64,000 nt of DNA from Alphaproteobacteria bacterium. GTDB lineage: Bacteria > Pseudomonadota > Alphaproteobacteria > GCA-2731375. The position numbers were made by a program, and so were the translations under genes. Every line of letters begins with the position of its first letter. Positions within the stretch are counted from its first letter, which is position 1. The notes under the pieces were generated by a model that made no database searches, was not told where the DNA came from, and worked only from the letters and a program-made list of their open reading frames with translations. Location: assembly GCA_021776235.1 (NCBI GenBank), contig JAJFGG010000161.1:124001-188000 (forward strand). The letters are read 5' to 3'. Shown piece by piece: positions 48,797-61,174 of the stretch.

Positions 48797-50158
48797 TCAG
48801 TCTTTGGGCGGGGTCCATTTTGTCCGCATGGTGACCAGTTCTTCCGCCGCTGAAGGATGGATGCCGACCGTGGCGTCGAATTGCGCCTTGGTGGCGTTGC
48901 ATTTCAGGGCAATGCCGATCCCCTGCACCATCTCGGCCGCATCCGGTCCGACCACATGGCATCCCACGACCCGGTCGGTCTTGCTGTCGACGATCAGTTT
49001 CATGAGCGTCTTTTCGTCGTTGCCGGTCAAGGTATGCTTCATGGGCGTGAAGGTGGATTTGTAGATATCGACGGCGCCGATTTCGGCCCGCGCCTGTTCC
49101 TCGGTCAACCCCACATTGCCGACGCTGGGCTGGCTGAAAACGGCCGCCGGAACATCGCGGTGATTGGGCTGGCGGGGCAGGTTGCCAAAGACCGTATCGG
49201 CAAAGGCATGGCCCTCCATCAACGCCACCGGGGTCAGGGCGATCCGGTCGGTCAGATCGCCAACCGCATGAATGTTCGGGATATTGGTTTGCGACCATTC
49301 ATCCACTTTCACAGCGCCACCCTTGCCCAGTTCCACGCCGACCGCCTCCAGGCCCATATCGCCGCTGTTGGGGTGGCGGCCAGTGGCGTACATCACCAGG
49401 CCGGTGTCCAGGCTGTCGCCGTTGGTCAGGCTCAGGCGATAGCCATTTTCCGTCGCTGCAATGGCGGTAACGTTGGTTTCGGTGCGTAGGTCGATGCCCT
49501 TCTTGCGGATTTCACCGGCCAGATGATGGCGCACGTCCCAATCAAAGCCGCGCAGGATCTGTTCGCTGCGGTACAGCTGGGTGACCGAGCGGCCCATGCC
49601 ATTGAAAATGCCGGCGAACTCCACGGCGATATAACCGCCGCCGACGATGGTTATATGCTCCGGCAGGCTTTCCAGGTGAAACGCCTCGTTGGAGCTGATG
49701 GCATGTTCGATGCCGGGAACGTCCGGCATCGTCGGGGTGCCGCCGGTGGCCAGCAGAATATGTTCGGCGGTGACCGTTTCGCCGGCGACCTCGATCGTAT
49801 GGGCATCGGACAGACGGGCCCGGTGGTCATAGCGGCGCACGCCCGCCGAATCCAAAAGGTTGATATAGATGCCGTTCAGGCGGTCGATTTCGCGGTCCTT
49901 GTTGGCCACCAGCCTGGACCAATCAAAGCTGGCCTTGCCGACCGTCCAGCCAAACGCTGCTGCATCCTCGAAATCCTCGGAAAAGTGGGAGGCATAGACG
50001 AACAGTTTCTTCGGTACACAGCCCCGGATGACGCAGGTGCCGCCATAACGGTATTCCTCAGCCACGGCCACGCGGGCGCCATGGCCGGCGGCAATGCGTG
50101 CGGCCCGTACGCCGCCGGAACCGGCGCCAATTACGAACAGGTCAAAATCGTAGGCCAT
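48797..50158 (-). CDS. gor: Glutathione-disulfide reductase
   Basis: A 453-aa flavoprotein disulfide reductase that keeps glutathione reduced with NADPH. The FAD site is FVIGAGSGGVRAARIAAGHGARVAVAE and the redox pair is Cys42/Cys47 in GGTCVIRGCVPKK. The NADPH site is ITIVGGGYIAVEFAGIFNGMG with the downstream arginines, and the C-terminal HPSAAEELVTMRTKW carries the catalytic His and Glu. ATG 50158 (MAYDFDLF) replaces the track's 50215. It supports the glutathione-dependent enzymes in the window. Confidence 0.94.
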   Translation of the reverse strand: MAYDFDLFVIGAGSGGVRAARIAAGHGARVAVAEEYRYGGTCVIRGCVPKKLFVYASHFSEDFEDAAAFGWTVGKASFDWSRLVANKDREIDRLNGIYINLLDSAGVRRYDHRARLSDAHTIEVAGETVTAEHILLATGGTPTMPDVPGIEHAISSNEAFHLESLPEHITIVGGGYIAVEFAGIFNGMGRSVTQLYRSEQILRGFDWDVRHHLAGEIRKKGIDLRTETNVTAIAATENGYRLSLTNGDSLDTGLVMYATGRHPNSGDMGLEAVGVELGKGGAVKVDEWSQTNIPNIHAVGDLTDRIALTPVALMEGHAFADTVFGNLPRQPNHRDVPAAVFSQPSVGNVGLTEEQARAEIGAVDIYKSTFTPMKHTLTGNDEKTLMKLIVDSKTDRVVGCHVVGPDAAEMVQGIGIALKCNATKAQFDATVGIHPSAAEELVTMRTKWTPPKD

Positions 50159-50307
50159 CAATATTCCCCCAAAGGCAGACAGGAGGTCTGCAATATCACG
50201 CTTTCCAGTATTCAACTAGGTATCGCCGTTGGCAATTCACGGATAGGCCGCTAAAACATGACGCAATCTTGAATGCCGATGGGCCACAGAAAAGGATAGG
50301 TTTCAAT

Positions 50308-50754
50308 ATGCGCATGCTTCCGATCTTGTTGTTCACTTTGCTGCCGGGCTTGGCCTGGGCGGCGGAAGGACAGGATGCCGCCGCCCTGTCCGCCGCCAAG
50401 TCCCTGCGCTGTGTCTTCCCAAGCGGCGTAGAGACAAACTGGGAGGCCGGCGCCTATCAAACCCGCCCGCAGAAGGGTTTCTCTTTCTCCATCGAGGCCA
50501 TCAATACCGCGCGCGGCAACGCCAAGGCGGTTGGGCGAAGAGGCGCTTCGCACCTGGAAATGATCGCTCTGTCCAATGTGCGCCATTTCCTGGGCTTCAC
50601 GGCAAGTGGTGATTTGAACGTCACCTCGGTGCATAGCCAGTTTGCCCGCGACGCGGGAGAATTTCTGGCCAGCCACTCTGTCCATATGGCCAGTCAGCCG
50701 CCTCAGACCTTTCAGCATTACGGAAACTGCCGGCCGACTTCGGATAAGGAGTGA
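50308..50754 (+). CDS. Small secreted or periplasmic protein of unknown function
   Basis: A 148-aa protein with a clear signal peptide MRMLPILLFTLLPGLAWAAEG, cleaved after AWA. The mature part is about 130 aa with two cysteines (LRCVFPSG and YGNCRPT) that may form a disulfide. ATG 50308 is preceded by AAAGGATAGG; the track start at 50098 is upstream noise. I do not recognise a domain. It lies 148 bp ahead of alaS and is divergent from gor. Confidence 0.8.
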   Translation: MRMLPILLFTLLPGLAWAAEGQDAAALSAAKSLRCVFPSGVETNWEAGAYQTRPQKGFSFSIEAINTARGNAKAVGRRGASHLEMIALSNVRHFLGFTASGDLNVTSVHSQFARDAGEFLASHSVHMASQPPQTFQHYGNCRPTSDKE

Positions 50755-50902
50755 CCGCCGTCGCCTCGCCTGCGCTGCTGGACAGTATGGGGCCGGGGGG
50801 CTATTTTCCGCCCGCCCGGCGATTTGGCCGCGCCGGGCTCGTTGGGCGAAACTGATTTCGCCGGGCATAATTCAGGCTATGGCAGTGGGTGGATAGGACG
50901 AG

Positions 50903-53590
<2,688 letters not shown>

Positions 53591-53612
53591 GCCGCCGGGG
53601 AGTAGTGCCGCC

Positions 53613-54815
53613 ATGACAATCAAGCAGCGGCTTTATGATTTGTTGGAGGGCGGTAACCGGACCAACTTCAGCCACCGCCTGATAGATATCCTGCTTAGTC
53701 TCTTGATTATCTGCAACGTCCTGTCGGTGGCGCTGGAATCGATGCCCCTCATCGAGGCCGCGCATGTCACCGGTTTTGCCATATTCGAGATTTTCTCTTT
53801 GGCCGTCTTCACCATCGAATACGTCACCCGCCTTTGGGTCTGTACAGAACACCTGCCACTGAAACGCCTGCGCGCCAGTGAAGCGCGGCGGCGTTACGCG
53901 CTTTCGCCCTTCATGATCATCGACCTGCTGGCGATCCTGCCGTCCCTGCTGGTTAGCTTTATCGGTATGGATTTGCGCTTCCTGCGCATCTTTCGCCTGT
54001 TGCGCCTTTTGAAACTGGCCCGTTATTCGCCGACCATCATCACTCTGGGGCGGGTGCTCTATAACGAACGCCGGGCTCTGGGCGCCGTCGTCATTATCAT
54101 GTTCGGTCTGTTAATGCTGTCGGCCTCGATCATGACGATCATCGAGGCTGAAGCGCAGCCGGAGGCTTTCGGCTCAATTCCCGCCTCCATGTGGTGGGCG
54201 CTGGCCACCCTGTCCACGGTGGGCTATGGCGACGTGGTGCCTATCACCGCCCTGGGGCGGATCTTTGGCGGCATCGTAACCCTGTTGGGCGTTGCCATGT
54301 ATGCCCTGCCCATTGCCATCATCGCCTCGGGCTTCACGAATGAAAGCCGGCGGCGGGATTTTGTCATCACCTGGGGCATGGTGGCGCGGGTGCCCTTGTT
54401 CGCCAAACTGGATCCGGTCCTGTTGGCCAAGATCGGCGGCCTGCTGCGTGCCAAATCCGTGCCCTCGGGTTACGAAATTGTCCATCGCGGGCAACCAGCG
54501 GATAGCATGTACTTCGTCGTCTCGGGGGAAGTGGTCATCGATCTTGACGATCATCGCGTAAGCCTGGAAGAGGGTGACTTCTTTGGCGAACTCGCCTTGT
54601 TGCAGGATACCCATCGGCGCGCCCATGCCTTTGCTCTGACAGAATGCCGTTTGATGCAGTTGATGAAATCCGATTTCCACGGCCTGATGGAAGCAGAACC
54701 GAAACTGCGCGAGGAAATTGCCGCCGTGGCCGCCGAACGCCTGCGCGAGAGCGAATGGTCTCACGGCGACATCCCTGACGAAGAAATCCGCGACCAGCCG
54801 ATCCAGGGGGAATAG
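53613..54815 (+). CDS. Voltage-gated potassium channel with cyclic nucleotide-binding domain
   Basis: A 400-aa six-helix channel. S1-S3 lie within about 20-115, and S4 is seen as the arginine ladder RFLRIFRLLRLLKLARYS at 122-139. The pore loop has ATLSTVGYGDVVP with selectivity filter TVGYGD at 202-207. S6 runs about 215-240, and a cNMP-binding domain covers about 265-385 (SVPSGYEIVHRGQPADSMYFVVSGEVVIDLDDHRVSLEEGDFFGELALL). This resembles the MloK1/KvAP-like prokaryotic CNG channels. The phosphate-binding cassette GELAL is present, followed by HRRAHAFALT where the usual Arg binds phosphate. It sits directly after alaS. It could respond to a nucleotide made by the cyclase at 11-14 kb, but there is no direct link. 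Confidence 0.93.
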   Translation: MTIKQRLYDLLEGGNRTNFSHRLIDILLSLLIICNVLSVALESMPLIEAAHVTGFAIFEIFSLAVFTIEYVTRLWVCTEHLPLKRLRASEARRRYALSPFMIIDLLAILPSLLVSFIGMDLRFLRIFRLLRLLKLARYSPTIITLGRVLYNERRALGAVVIIMFGLLMLSASIMTIIEAEAQPEAFGSIPASMWWALATLSTVGYGDVVPITALGRIFGGIVTLLGVAMYALPIAIIASGFTNESRRRDFVITWGMVARVPLFAKLDPVLLAKIGGLLRAKSVPSGYEIVHRGQPADSMYFVVSGEVVIDLDDHRVSLEEGDFFGELALLQDTHRRAHAFALTECRLMQLMKSDFHGLMEAEPKLREEIAAVAAERLRESEWSHGDIPDEEIRDQPIQGE

Positions 54816-55256
54816 GTTGGTATTGCGTACCGAGTACTGTGCAGTAAAAAGACCAAGCCCCCACTCTTTCAAGCTCAAGGCCCGCGTACACAGATCCTTT
54901 TGTTCATAGGCGGCCGGGTCTATACACGTACCCTGCCATTAAGTGGTTCGACTGTAATGCTTAAATTTTGTTGTGTTACGAAAAGCCCCACACAGCTGCA
55001 TTTCCATCCGTAAAACGTCCCTAGACTCGCGATAGTGACTAGCGTGAGGGCTATGGTTTGAGCAAATAGCCGCAGTCTGCGCCCATTGACAATTATCCTG
55101 CATACTAGTTAGCCTTAATTGCATAAACGAGGCGCGGCTACCGTATTCATTGAACGGATTTGACGATGGCTAATACAGCGCTCCGTCTGTCGCATGATAT
55201 TTGCAAACAAGGATTGGATATAGCGAAACACACTCGGCTAAAAGGAGGAGGAAATA
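54816..55256. other. 441-bp intergenic region before the unknown two-gene unit
   Basis: No convincing gene is present. It is richer in A and T than its neighbours, has a good -35-like TTGACA at 55086-55091 without a clean -10 at the right spacing, and ends in the strong AAAAGGAGGAGGAAATA site before the 772-aa gene. It may include a left boundary of transferred DNA, but I see no flanking direct repeat or tRNA end. Confidence 0.5.
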
Positions 55257-57575
55257 ATGGCGATCGTCCAGGCAACCGTTCCGCAGGCACACCTTGCCAC
55301 AGCCATGGGGGCGCCGAACCAGCTACTGGTGGAGTACAACTCGAACATTTTGTTACCGGTTCCCGGGCCGAAGCTATTTGTTCGATTGCGTCGGAATTTC
55401 TTGCGTGCGGTGATGGATCTGAACGAGTTTCTCGTTTTCGCCGAAGACGCGCGTGAGTTCTTCGCGGCGGGCGGGAGGCTTGATTTTCCCAGGACTATCG
55501 ATCCTTTTGCCGTTGCTGTGCGGAATAGTGCGTCTCCCTACGAAAAAACCATGGCGTCCTCGGCGCGTGATGCGATGGACAAGGAACGATACGGGACATC
55601 CCGTGCGAAGCCTTCGACGGTCGCGACAAGTTTCCGGGAACCTGCCAGGCATATGAAAGAGGCCCTACTGGTCCGGCTCGCCAACGCCAACTACGTGTTT
55701 CACGAAATGTTCGAAGCCGGCCTCCTGACGAGTTCACCGACCCTGTTTGACGCCGACTTCGCGAAGGCCAGAAACTTCAGTGCACGCTGTGTGCTGGTTC
55801 TGCAAATTCTTGTCGCCAACCGCAAGGCGCATGTCCCCCGGACGGTGACGAATATGATGATCCTACTCGCCGATCAGGCCCTGGCGGAAGCACGGCAGAA
55901 TTTTCCAGGCTCCTTGCACAAGGGGTTCATAGGTCTCTCTGCGCCGACCAAGAAACTGCTTGTCCAGTGGTTGGTCGCGTTCCACCTGGAAAGCGCCGCT
56001 TCAGGAGTCAAGGCATTCGCAGTGGACCTAATGCCCGACTTGGGTTTTGCGCCCAAGTACTTCCCACATGAGTGGGCGATGAACCGTCGCGAGCGCATGA
56101 AGCTTGGTTTAGGGACGCCGGAGTTGCGGGGGCCGTTGGCGACCGAGCCGGTTCCGCCCCAGGGCACCTATCGCCGGGAAGACTACGTTGCATCGCGGGA
56201 TGAGGTCACCCTGGTGACCGCCGAACGACTCGGCAGGACCGTGCAGGAATCGCTGACCGTGGGCACGAGTTCGCTACGCCAGGCGGTCGACTCGCTATAC
56301 TACTCCGGCGGCGGTACCCTCAATCAGCTTACGGCGGCGGCGTCGAAGTCGCTGCTGGCCGAGGAGCGGCGTAGCCGCGTGCTCTCGATAATTCAGGAGT
56401 TCAGCGAGTCGCGCGAAAGCGCCACCATCGAGGCTCGCGCCCGTAGCACTGCCTCGACGGTCGTGCGCGAGGCCGCTGGCATCGATTCGAAGCTGGCGGC
56501 AACCCATCACCGGTTCAAGGCCGTCCTGCCCGTCGACGTGTCCGTCGAGATGTACGACGCGGGATTGACCTGGAGCCCGCGCGTGTTCAACCCATTTTTC
56601 AGGCTCCATAGGGCGATCCGTAAGACCTATGCCGACGCCAAAGCATCGCATGTCATGCAGTTCTATGTTCCCGAGCCGCTAACGCCAGCCATCAGTTACG
56701 AAACCTACTACATCTACACCACGCTCAGTCTGAAGAGCGCGGACGACGTTCACTACGTCACAAAGTCGTTCCACTTTCACCTCGAAGTTACCGATCGTCA
56801 GGATTATCCGGATTTCGCCAACTCTTACGCCGAATTTACGCAAGAGGACACATGGCGTAATGATTCCGATAACTGGGATATTGGCTTCGAGATCAATAAT
56901 TACAGCGGCGGGACCATTCGCGGCGAGGTTTGGGTCGAGATGGAAGACGAAGACCACTGGGAAGGCTCAGTTTACATCTCGATCCCGGTGCTCCGCTACG
57001 ACCAAGGAACGGTAAACAGACTGGCGGATTTCCAGGTTGAGATGCGCGACTACGAATACCAGCGCCAGGCCTTGGAGGCCCAGGCGCACCAGTACGCGCA
57101 TATCAAGCAGCGAGAGTTCATCGAGCGCCACGAACGGCTCACCGAGCTGCAGAAAATTGTGTTCGAGGCGCTTATTCGCCGCGTTTGTTCGTCGAGCCTG
57201 TCTTCGAATCTTTCGTACTATAAGGAGATCATATCGCGGTGCATTGATTGGCCCCACGCCAAGATTGAGTTCGAGGCCGCACCGCTGGACGCCCTCATAT
57301 TCCCTGACTTCCCAGCCGACCATTTCGTCAACAGCCCGGCCGTCCGGTTCTTCCTGCCAATTATTCGCAGCGCGGAAACAACGTTGCTCGACACGCTGAC
57401 GGACACGGGCTCATTTCTACTGCGCAATCACGTCGAGAACACAGTTCGCAGGATAGACGCTGTCCGTGATCGCCTGGCGGCGAACGGTCCGGATCAACTC
57501 GACCGGTTTTCAACCGAGATGGTGATTGGCGAGCATATCGAAGCTGTCATGAGTGAACATGACCATGCGAGCTAG
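55257..57575 (+). CDS. Uncharacterised 772-aa soluble protein
   Basis: A 772-aa protein I do not recognise. It has no signal peptide or membrane segment and only a few cysteines. The first 300 residues are helical. Around 330-410 is a Ser/Ala-rich helical stretch with a repeat-like ARARSTASTVVREAAG. A beta-rich part follows (VLPVDVSVEMYDAGLTWSPRVFNPFFRLHRAIRK), then a beta-sandwich-like EINNYSGGTIRGEVWVEMEDEDHWEGSVYISIPVLRYD, a coiled coil at about 590-645 (EAQAHQYAHIKQREFIERHERLTELQKI) and a helical end. The Shine-Dalgarno AAGGAGGAGG is near perfect. It is followed 3 nt later by the PhoD-like gene, so they form an operon. Confidence 0.85.
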   Translation: MAIVQATVPQAHLATAMGAPNQLLVEYNSNILLPVPGPKLFVRLRRNFLRAVMDLNEFLVFAEDAREFFAAGGRLDFPRTIDPFAVAVRNSASPYEKTMASSARDAMDKERYGTSRAKPSTVATSFREPARHMKEALLVRLANANYVFHEMFEAGLLTSSPTLFDADFAKARNFSARCVLVLQILVANRKAHVPRTVTNMMILLADQALAEARQNFPGSLHKGFIGLSAPTKKLLVQWLVAFHLESAASGVKAFAVDLMPDLGFAPKYFPHEWAMNRRERMKLGLGTPELRGPLATEPVPPQGTYRREDYVASRDEVTLVTAERLGRTVQESLTVGTSSLRQAVDSLYYSGGGTLNQLTAAASKSLLAEERRSRVLSIIQEFSESRESATIEARARSTASTVVREAAGIDSKLAATHHRFKAVLPVDVSVEMYDAGLTWSPRVFNPFFRLHRAIRKTYADAKASHVMQFYVPEPLTPAISYETYYIYTTLSLKSADDVHYVTKSFHFHLEVTDRQDYPDFANSYAEFTQEDTWRNDSDNWDIGFEINNYSGGTIRGEVWVEMEDEDHWEGSVYISIPVLRYDQGTVNRLADFQVEMRDYEYQRQALEAQAHQYAHIKQREFIERHERLTELQKIVFEALIRRVCSSSLSSNLSYYKEIISRCIDWPHAKIEFEAAPLDALIFPDFPADHFVNSPAVRFFLPIIRSAETTLLDTLTDTGSFLLRNHVENTVRRIDAVRDRLAANGPDQLDRFSTEMVIGEHIEAVMSEHDHAS

Positions 57576-57578
57576 GTC

Positions 57579-59132
57579 ATGAAATCGATCGAATACCCGA
57601 ATGTTGTTTCGGACCTTGTCGTTATTGAGTTTCGTGGAGGCGGGCGGGTTGGTTTCACGGTACGCCCTCTCGGTGCCGGTTATTACCGGCTCGTCATCTG
57701 GCCGGAAGGCCTGCCGGATCCGTCCCTGTTCGCACATGCTTTGTTTTGCTTTGAGTCGACCGAGGGCGAACCGCTTCACGCGGTGGTCGATATGCGAGGG
57801 TATCGGGCGCGACCGTTCGGCGTGTGGCAATGGGCCCTGCTGCCGACTTCGCCATCATCGTCGCCGCTGGATGATCTGGCGCGGGCGGCGACAGGGTTTG
57901 ACGTCCAAGCCCGCAACCGGTTCCGGGTGTCCACGGATGAGCCGCGCGGCGAGGTCCGGTGTGTTGCGTGGAGTTGCCATCAGCCATACGAGACAGAAGC
58001 GGGCCGGCGCGCGGTCCTGCAGGAAGATGCCGCCGAGATCCTTGAGTGGTACGCGGCAGAAGTCGACGCCTACCAGCCGCACGTTGTCTGGGGTCAGGGC
58101 GATACGGGTTACTCGGACGGCACGGACGCGGTCGACTTTTCAAACCAAGTGTATGACCAGGGAGACTGGTATCGCAATATCGAGAACCGGACGTGGTTGC
58201 GGCAGGAGTATCGCCGCATGTACCGGCATTTCTGGAGCCTGCCGCAGATGCGCCGCGTGTTGTCGGCGTTTCCGCATCTGTTCATGTGGGACGACCACGA
58301 AATCCACGATGGCTGGGGCAGCGAGGGAAGAGATTTCCAACCGGGCAACATCGAGATGTTCCGGATCGCCAAGGAGGTCGCGAACGAGTACATACTGAAC
58401 GCCGGGCCGCGGGTGCGCCCGGACGGCGCGGAAGCGCACCAGGCCTATTTGATGGGGCCAATGGCGGCTTTCATCTTCGATACCCGGTCGACGCGCAACT
58501 ACGAAGCGCCAAGGGATCGGCTCATCTCGCGCGAACAGTATGAAGATTTCGTCGGCTTCCTACGATCGCTACGCGAAGCGACCAGCGTACGCCATCTTGT
58601 AACATGCACTACGGTGCCGTTCATAAGTCTGCGGACCTGGGTCACCGCGTTGGCGTCTCGCGCACCGAACGCCGTCAATAACACGCTACTTACCGGAATT
58701 CGCGACGATGTCCGCGATGCATGGAATTCACCTGGTAACATCAGCACGCTGACGGAAATTCTGGCGGCGCTTCGCTGGTTCATGCGCGAACGGCCCGATG
58801 TGAGCGTTAGCAACATCTCCGGCGATATCCATGTTGCTCAGGCCTACGAACTCCACATCCCAGGCGCGCCGCGTCCCGTCTATCAGGTCACGACGTCGGC
58901 AATAACGAACCGTCACCACCCGCCTGACCTGGTTGCTTACCTAGCCGAGGTTGGCGATGTTGAAGGCGATACCGAATACGTCGAAGGCATCGGTCACGTA
59001 CGGCGGATCTGGAGCACGATCACAGACCCCAATGTGCTGTTGATGCAGTTCCGAACCGATGAGGCAAATTATACACTTAAGGTTTGGGACACGGAAAACC
59101 CTCGCGAAAAAGAACTCTCGTTAAGCGCATAA
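57579..59132 (+). CDS. PhoD-like metallophosphatase, cytoplasmic
   Basis: A 517-aa protein of the PhoD-like metallophosphatase group. The N-terminal 120 residues form a beta-rich domain. Metal-site motifs are GQGDTGYSDG at 172-181, MWDDHEIHDGWG at 236-247 and SGDIHVAQA at 414-422. The segment FDTRSTRNYEAPRDRLISREQ matches the family. Canonical PhoD has a twin-arginine signal; this one starts MKSIEYPNVVSDLVV and has none, so it should be cytoplasmic. It follows the 772-aa gene by 3 nt. Its substrate may be a phosphodiester such as a nucleotide, phospholipid or teichoic-like polymer, but nothing fixes that. Confidence 0.85.
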   Translation: MKSIEYPNVVSDLVVIEFRGGGRVGFTVRPLGAGYYRLVIWPEGLPDPSLFAHALFCFESTEGEPLHAVVDMRGYRARPFGVWQWALLPTSPSSSPLDDLARAATGFDVQARNRFRVSTDEPRGEVRCVAWSCHQPYETEAGRRAVLQEDAAEILEWYAAEVDAYQPHVVWGQGDTGYSDGTDAVDFSNQVYDQGDWYRNIENRTWLRQEYRRMYRHFWSLPQMRRVLSAFPHLFMWDDHEIHDGWGSEGRDFQPGNIEMFRIAKEVANEYILNAGPRVRPDGAEAHQAYLMGPMAAFIFDTRSTRNYEAPRDRLISREQYEDFVGFLRSLREATSVRHLVTCTTVPFISLRTWVTALASRAPNAVNNTLLTGIRDDVRDAWNSPGNISTLTEILAALRWFMRERPDVSVSNISGDIHVAQAYELHIPGAPRPVYQVTTSAITNRHHPPDLVAYLAEVGDVEGDTEYVEGIGHVRRIWSTITDPNVLLMQFRTDEANYTLKVWDTENPREKELSLSA

Positions 59133-59221
59133 CGTCCAAAGAAACGCGACGGCCCCAGGCCAAGTGCGGGGTTGGGGCTTGTTGTTTGAATCTTATCGGC
59201 CATAGAGCCTGCCCGGTAAAC

Positions 59222-59259
59222 AAAAAAAGTCCGGGCCCGCCAATTATGGCGAGCCCGGC
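59222..59259. terminator. Bidirectional intrinsic terminator
   Basis: An 11-bp GC-rich stem with one mismatch and a 6-nt AATTAT loop lies between the PhoD-like gene and convergent icd. On the minus strand, the stem is followed by seven T residues, so it ends icd transcription. On the plus strand it is followed by TCGTTTTCTGTTT, so it may also end the two-gene unit. Confidence 0.85.
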
Positions 59260-59286
59260 GTCGTTTTCTGTTTCAGGCTTGACTGT

Positions 59287-60501
59287 TCAAGCCATGGCCT
59301 TCTGCAGGTTCTCGTCCAGAGTATCCAGGAACTGGTTGGTGGTCAGCCATTTTTGCTGGGGTCCGATCAGGATCGCCAGATCCTTGGTCATGGCGCCGGA
59401 TTCCACGGTTTGCACACAGACCTGTTCCAGGGTCTCGGCGAACTGTGTGACCGCCGGCGTATCATCCATACGGCCGCGGTGCTTCAGTCCGCCGGTCCAG
59501 GCAAAGATCGAGGCGATGGGAGTGGTTGATGTCTCCTCGCCCTTCTGATGCTGGCGGAAATGCCGTGTGACGGTGCCATGCGCCGCCTCGGCCTCCACCG
59601 TCTTGCCATCGGGGGTCATCAGGATCGAGGTCATCAGGCCCAGCGAGCCGAAGCCCTGGGCCACCGTGTCGGACTGCACATCGCCATCATAGTTCTTGCA
59701 GGCCCAGATGAACTCGCCTTCCCATTTCAGGGCGCAGGCCACCATGTCATCGATCAGGCGATGCTCGTAGGTCAGGCCCTCCGCCTTGTAGGCATCGGCG
59801 AATTCCGCCTCGAACACTTCCTCGAACAGATCCTTGAAGCGGCCGTCATAGGCCTTCAGGATGGTGTTCTTGGTGGACAGATAGACCGGCCATTTGCGCT
59901 GCGCGCCATAGCTTAGACAGGCGCGGGCAAAATCCCGGATCGAGTCATCCAGATTGTACATGCCCATGGCGATACCGGCGGAGGGGAAATCAAAGACCTC
60001 CCGCTCAATCGTCTCGCCGCCGCCCTCGGGCTCGAACTTCATGGTCAACTTGCCCTTGCCCGGCACCAGGAAATCGGTGGCGCGGTACTGGTCACCATAG
60101 GCATGACGCCCAATCACGATGGGATGGGTCCAACCGGGCACCAGGCGGGGGACGTTCTGGCAGATGATCGGTTCGCGAAAAACCGTGCCACCCAGAATGT
60201 TTCGGATGGTGCCGTTGGGCGAACGCCACATGGACTTCAGGCCGAATTCCTCGACCCGCTCCTCGTCCGGCGTAATGGTGGCGCATTTGACGCCGACGCC
60301 GTATTCCTTGATGGCCTCGGCGCAATCGATGGTAATCTGGTCGTCGGTTTCGTCCCGCTTCTCGATTCCCAGATCGTAATATTTCAGATCTACGTCTAGG
60401 TAGGGCAGTATCAATTTTTCCTTGATAAAGGCCCAGATAATGCGCGTCATTTCATCCCCGTCGAGTTCCACGACAGGGGTCTTCACCTTGATCTTGCTCA
60501 T
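59287..60501 (-). CDS. icd: NADP-dependent isocitrate dehydrogenase
   Basis: A 404-aa dehydrogenase of the TCA cycle, in the homodimeric eukaryote-like type II subfamily found in alphaproteobacteria. Features are [17 protein letters not shown], the substrate-binding [19 protein letters not shown], the metal-binding region [24 protein letters not shown] and [17 protein letters not shown] 60501 ([12 protein letters not shown]), preceded by AAGAGGTTAGG, is chosen; the track's 60663 adds 54 spurious residues. A hairpin terminator lies just downstream. Confidence 0.96.
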   Translation of the reverse strand: MSKIKVKTPVVELDGDEMTRIIWAFIKEKLILPYLDVDLKYYDLGIEKRDETDDQITIDCAEAIKEYGVGVKCATITPDEERVEEFGLKSMWRSPNGTIRNILGGTVFREPIICQNVPRLVPGWTHPIVIGRHAYGDQYRATDFLVPGKGKLTMKFEPEGGGETIEREVFDFPSAGIAMGMYNLDDSIRDFARACLSYGAQRKWPVYLSTKNTILKAYDGRFKDLFEEVFEAEFADAYKAEGLTYEHRLIDDMVACALKWEGEFIWACKNYDGDVQSDTVAQGFGSLGLMTSILMTPDGKTVEAEAAHGTVTRHFRQHQKGEETSTTPIASIFAWTGGLKHRGRMDDTPAVTQFAETLEQVCVQTVESGAMTKDLAILIGPQQKWLTTNQFLDTLDENLQKAMA

Positions 60502-60589
60502 ATACCTAACCTCTTGGGTGGCTTGATCCACCAAATGTTTGTTGTTCCGGCGGACAATATCACCCACGCCGGTCAGGTCAAAGGCCCGT

Positions 60590-61174
60590 TCACAGTCTTT
60601 CCGGATAACCCGGCCCGTGCGATGATGGGGCGGCCGCCAGACAGTCGAAAACCTGGTCCACATCTGTGGCGAGGGTATAGAATTCCGCGATGCCCGGATC
60701 GGCGAAACCGTCCGCGACCACGGCCTTCAGCAGCGCCGTCAGGGGCTGCCAATAACCGCCATCATCCAGGATTATCAAGGGTTTGTCGTGCAGCCGCAAC
60801 TGCCGCCAGGAGATGATCTCGAAGGTCTCATCAAGGGTCCCGATGCCGCCCGGCAGGGCAACAAAGGCGTCGGCAAGTTCAAACATCATCTGTTTGCGGC
60901 TGTGCATGCTGTCGACCACATGCAGTTCAGTCAAGCCGTGATGGCCGACTTCCCAATTTTGCAAATGCTTTGGGATCACGCCGATCACCTCGCCCCCCGC
61001 CGCCAGGACCGCATCCGCCGTCGCACCCATCAGACCCACATGGCCGCCGCCATAGATCAGCCGCATGCCGCGCCTCGCGATTTCTTGACCCAGCGCGACT
61101 GCGGTATCGCGATAACCTTGTTGTTGGCCAAATCGAGAGCCACAATAGACGCAAATAGAGGAGACCTCTGCCAT
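60590..61174 (-). CDS. LOG-family protein (TIGR00730; cytokinin riboside monophosphate phosphoribohydrolase-like)
   Basis: A 194-aa lysine-decarboxylase-like Rossmann protein, which in characterised members hydrolyses nucleoside 5'-monophosphates such as AMP or cytokinin ribotides. Diagnostic motifs are SMHSRKQMM with the catalytic Arg93 and PGGIGTLDE at 108-116. ATG 61174 is preceded by CAGGAACGG. Its start codon overlaps that of the divergent gene in the single sequence CATG. The role in the cell is unknown; YvdD-like proteins may be nucleotide housekeeping enzymes. Confidence 0.92.
   Translation of the reverse strand: MAEVSSICVYCGSRFGQQQGYRDTAVALGQEIARRGMRLIYGGGHVGLMGATADAVLAAGGEVIGVIPKHLQNWEVGHHGLTELHVVDSMHSRKQMMFELADAFVALPGGIGTLDETFEIISWRQLRLHDKPLIILDDGGYWQPLTALLKAVVADGFADPGIAEFYTLATDVDQVFDCLAAAPSSHGPGYPERL

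Noticed and set aside
47431-48834. A 467-aa plus-strand ORF
   Set aside because: Antisense to the class II DAHP synthase, whose motifs are unambiguous.
55160-55456. A 98-aa ORF overlapping the start of the 772-aa gene
   Set aside because: The strong Shine-Dalgarno points to ATG 55257 in another frame, and the ORF has no ribosome site or domain.
60502-60663. N-terminal extension of icd
   Set aside because: The 54 residues do not resemble isocitrate dehydrogenase; [12 protein letters not shown] at 60501 is the family start.
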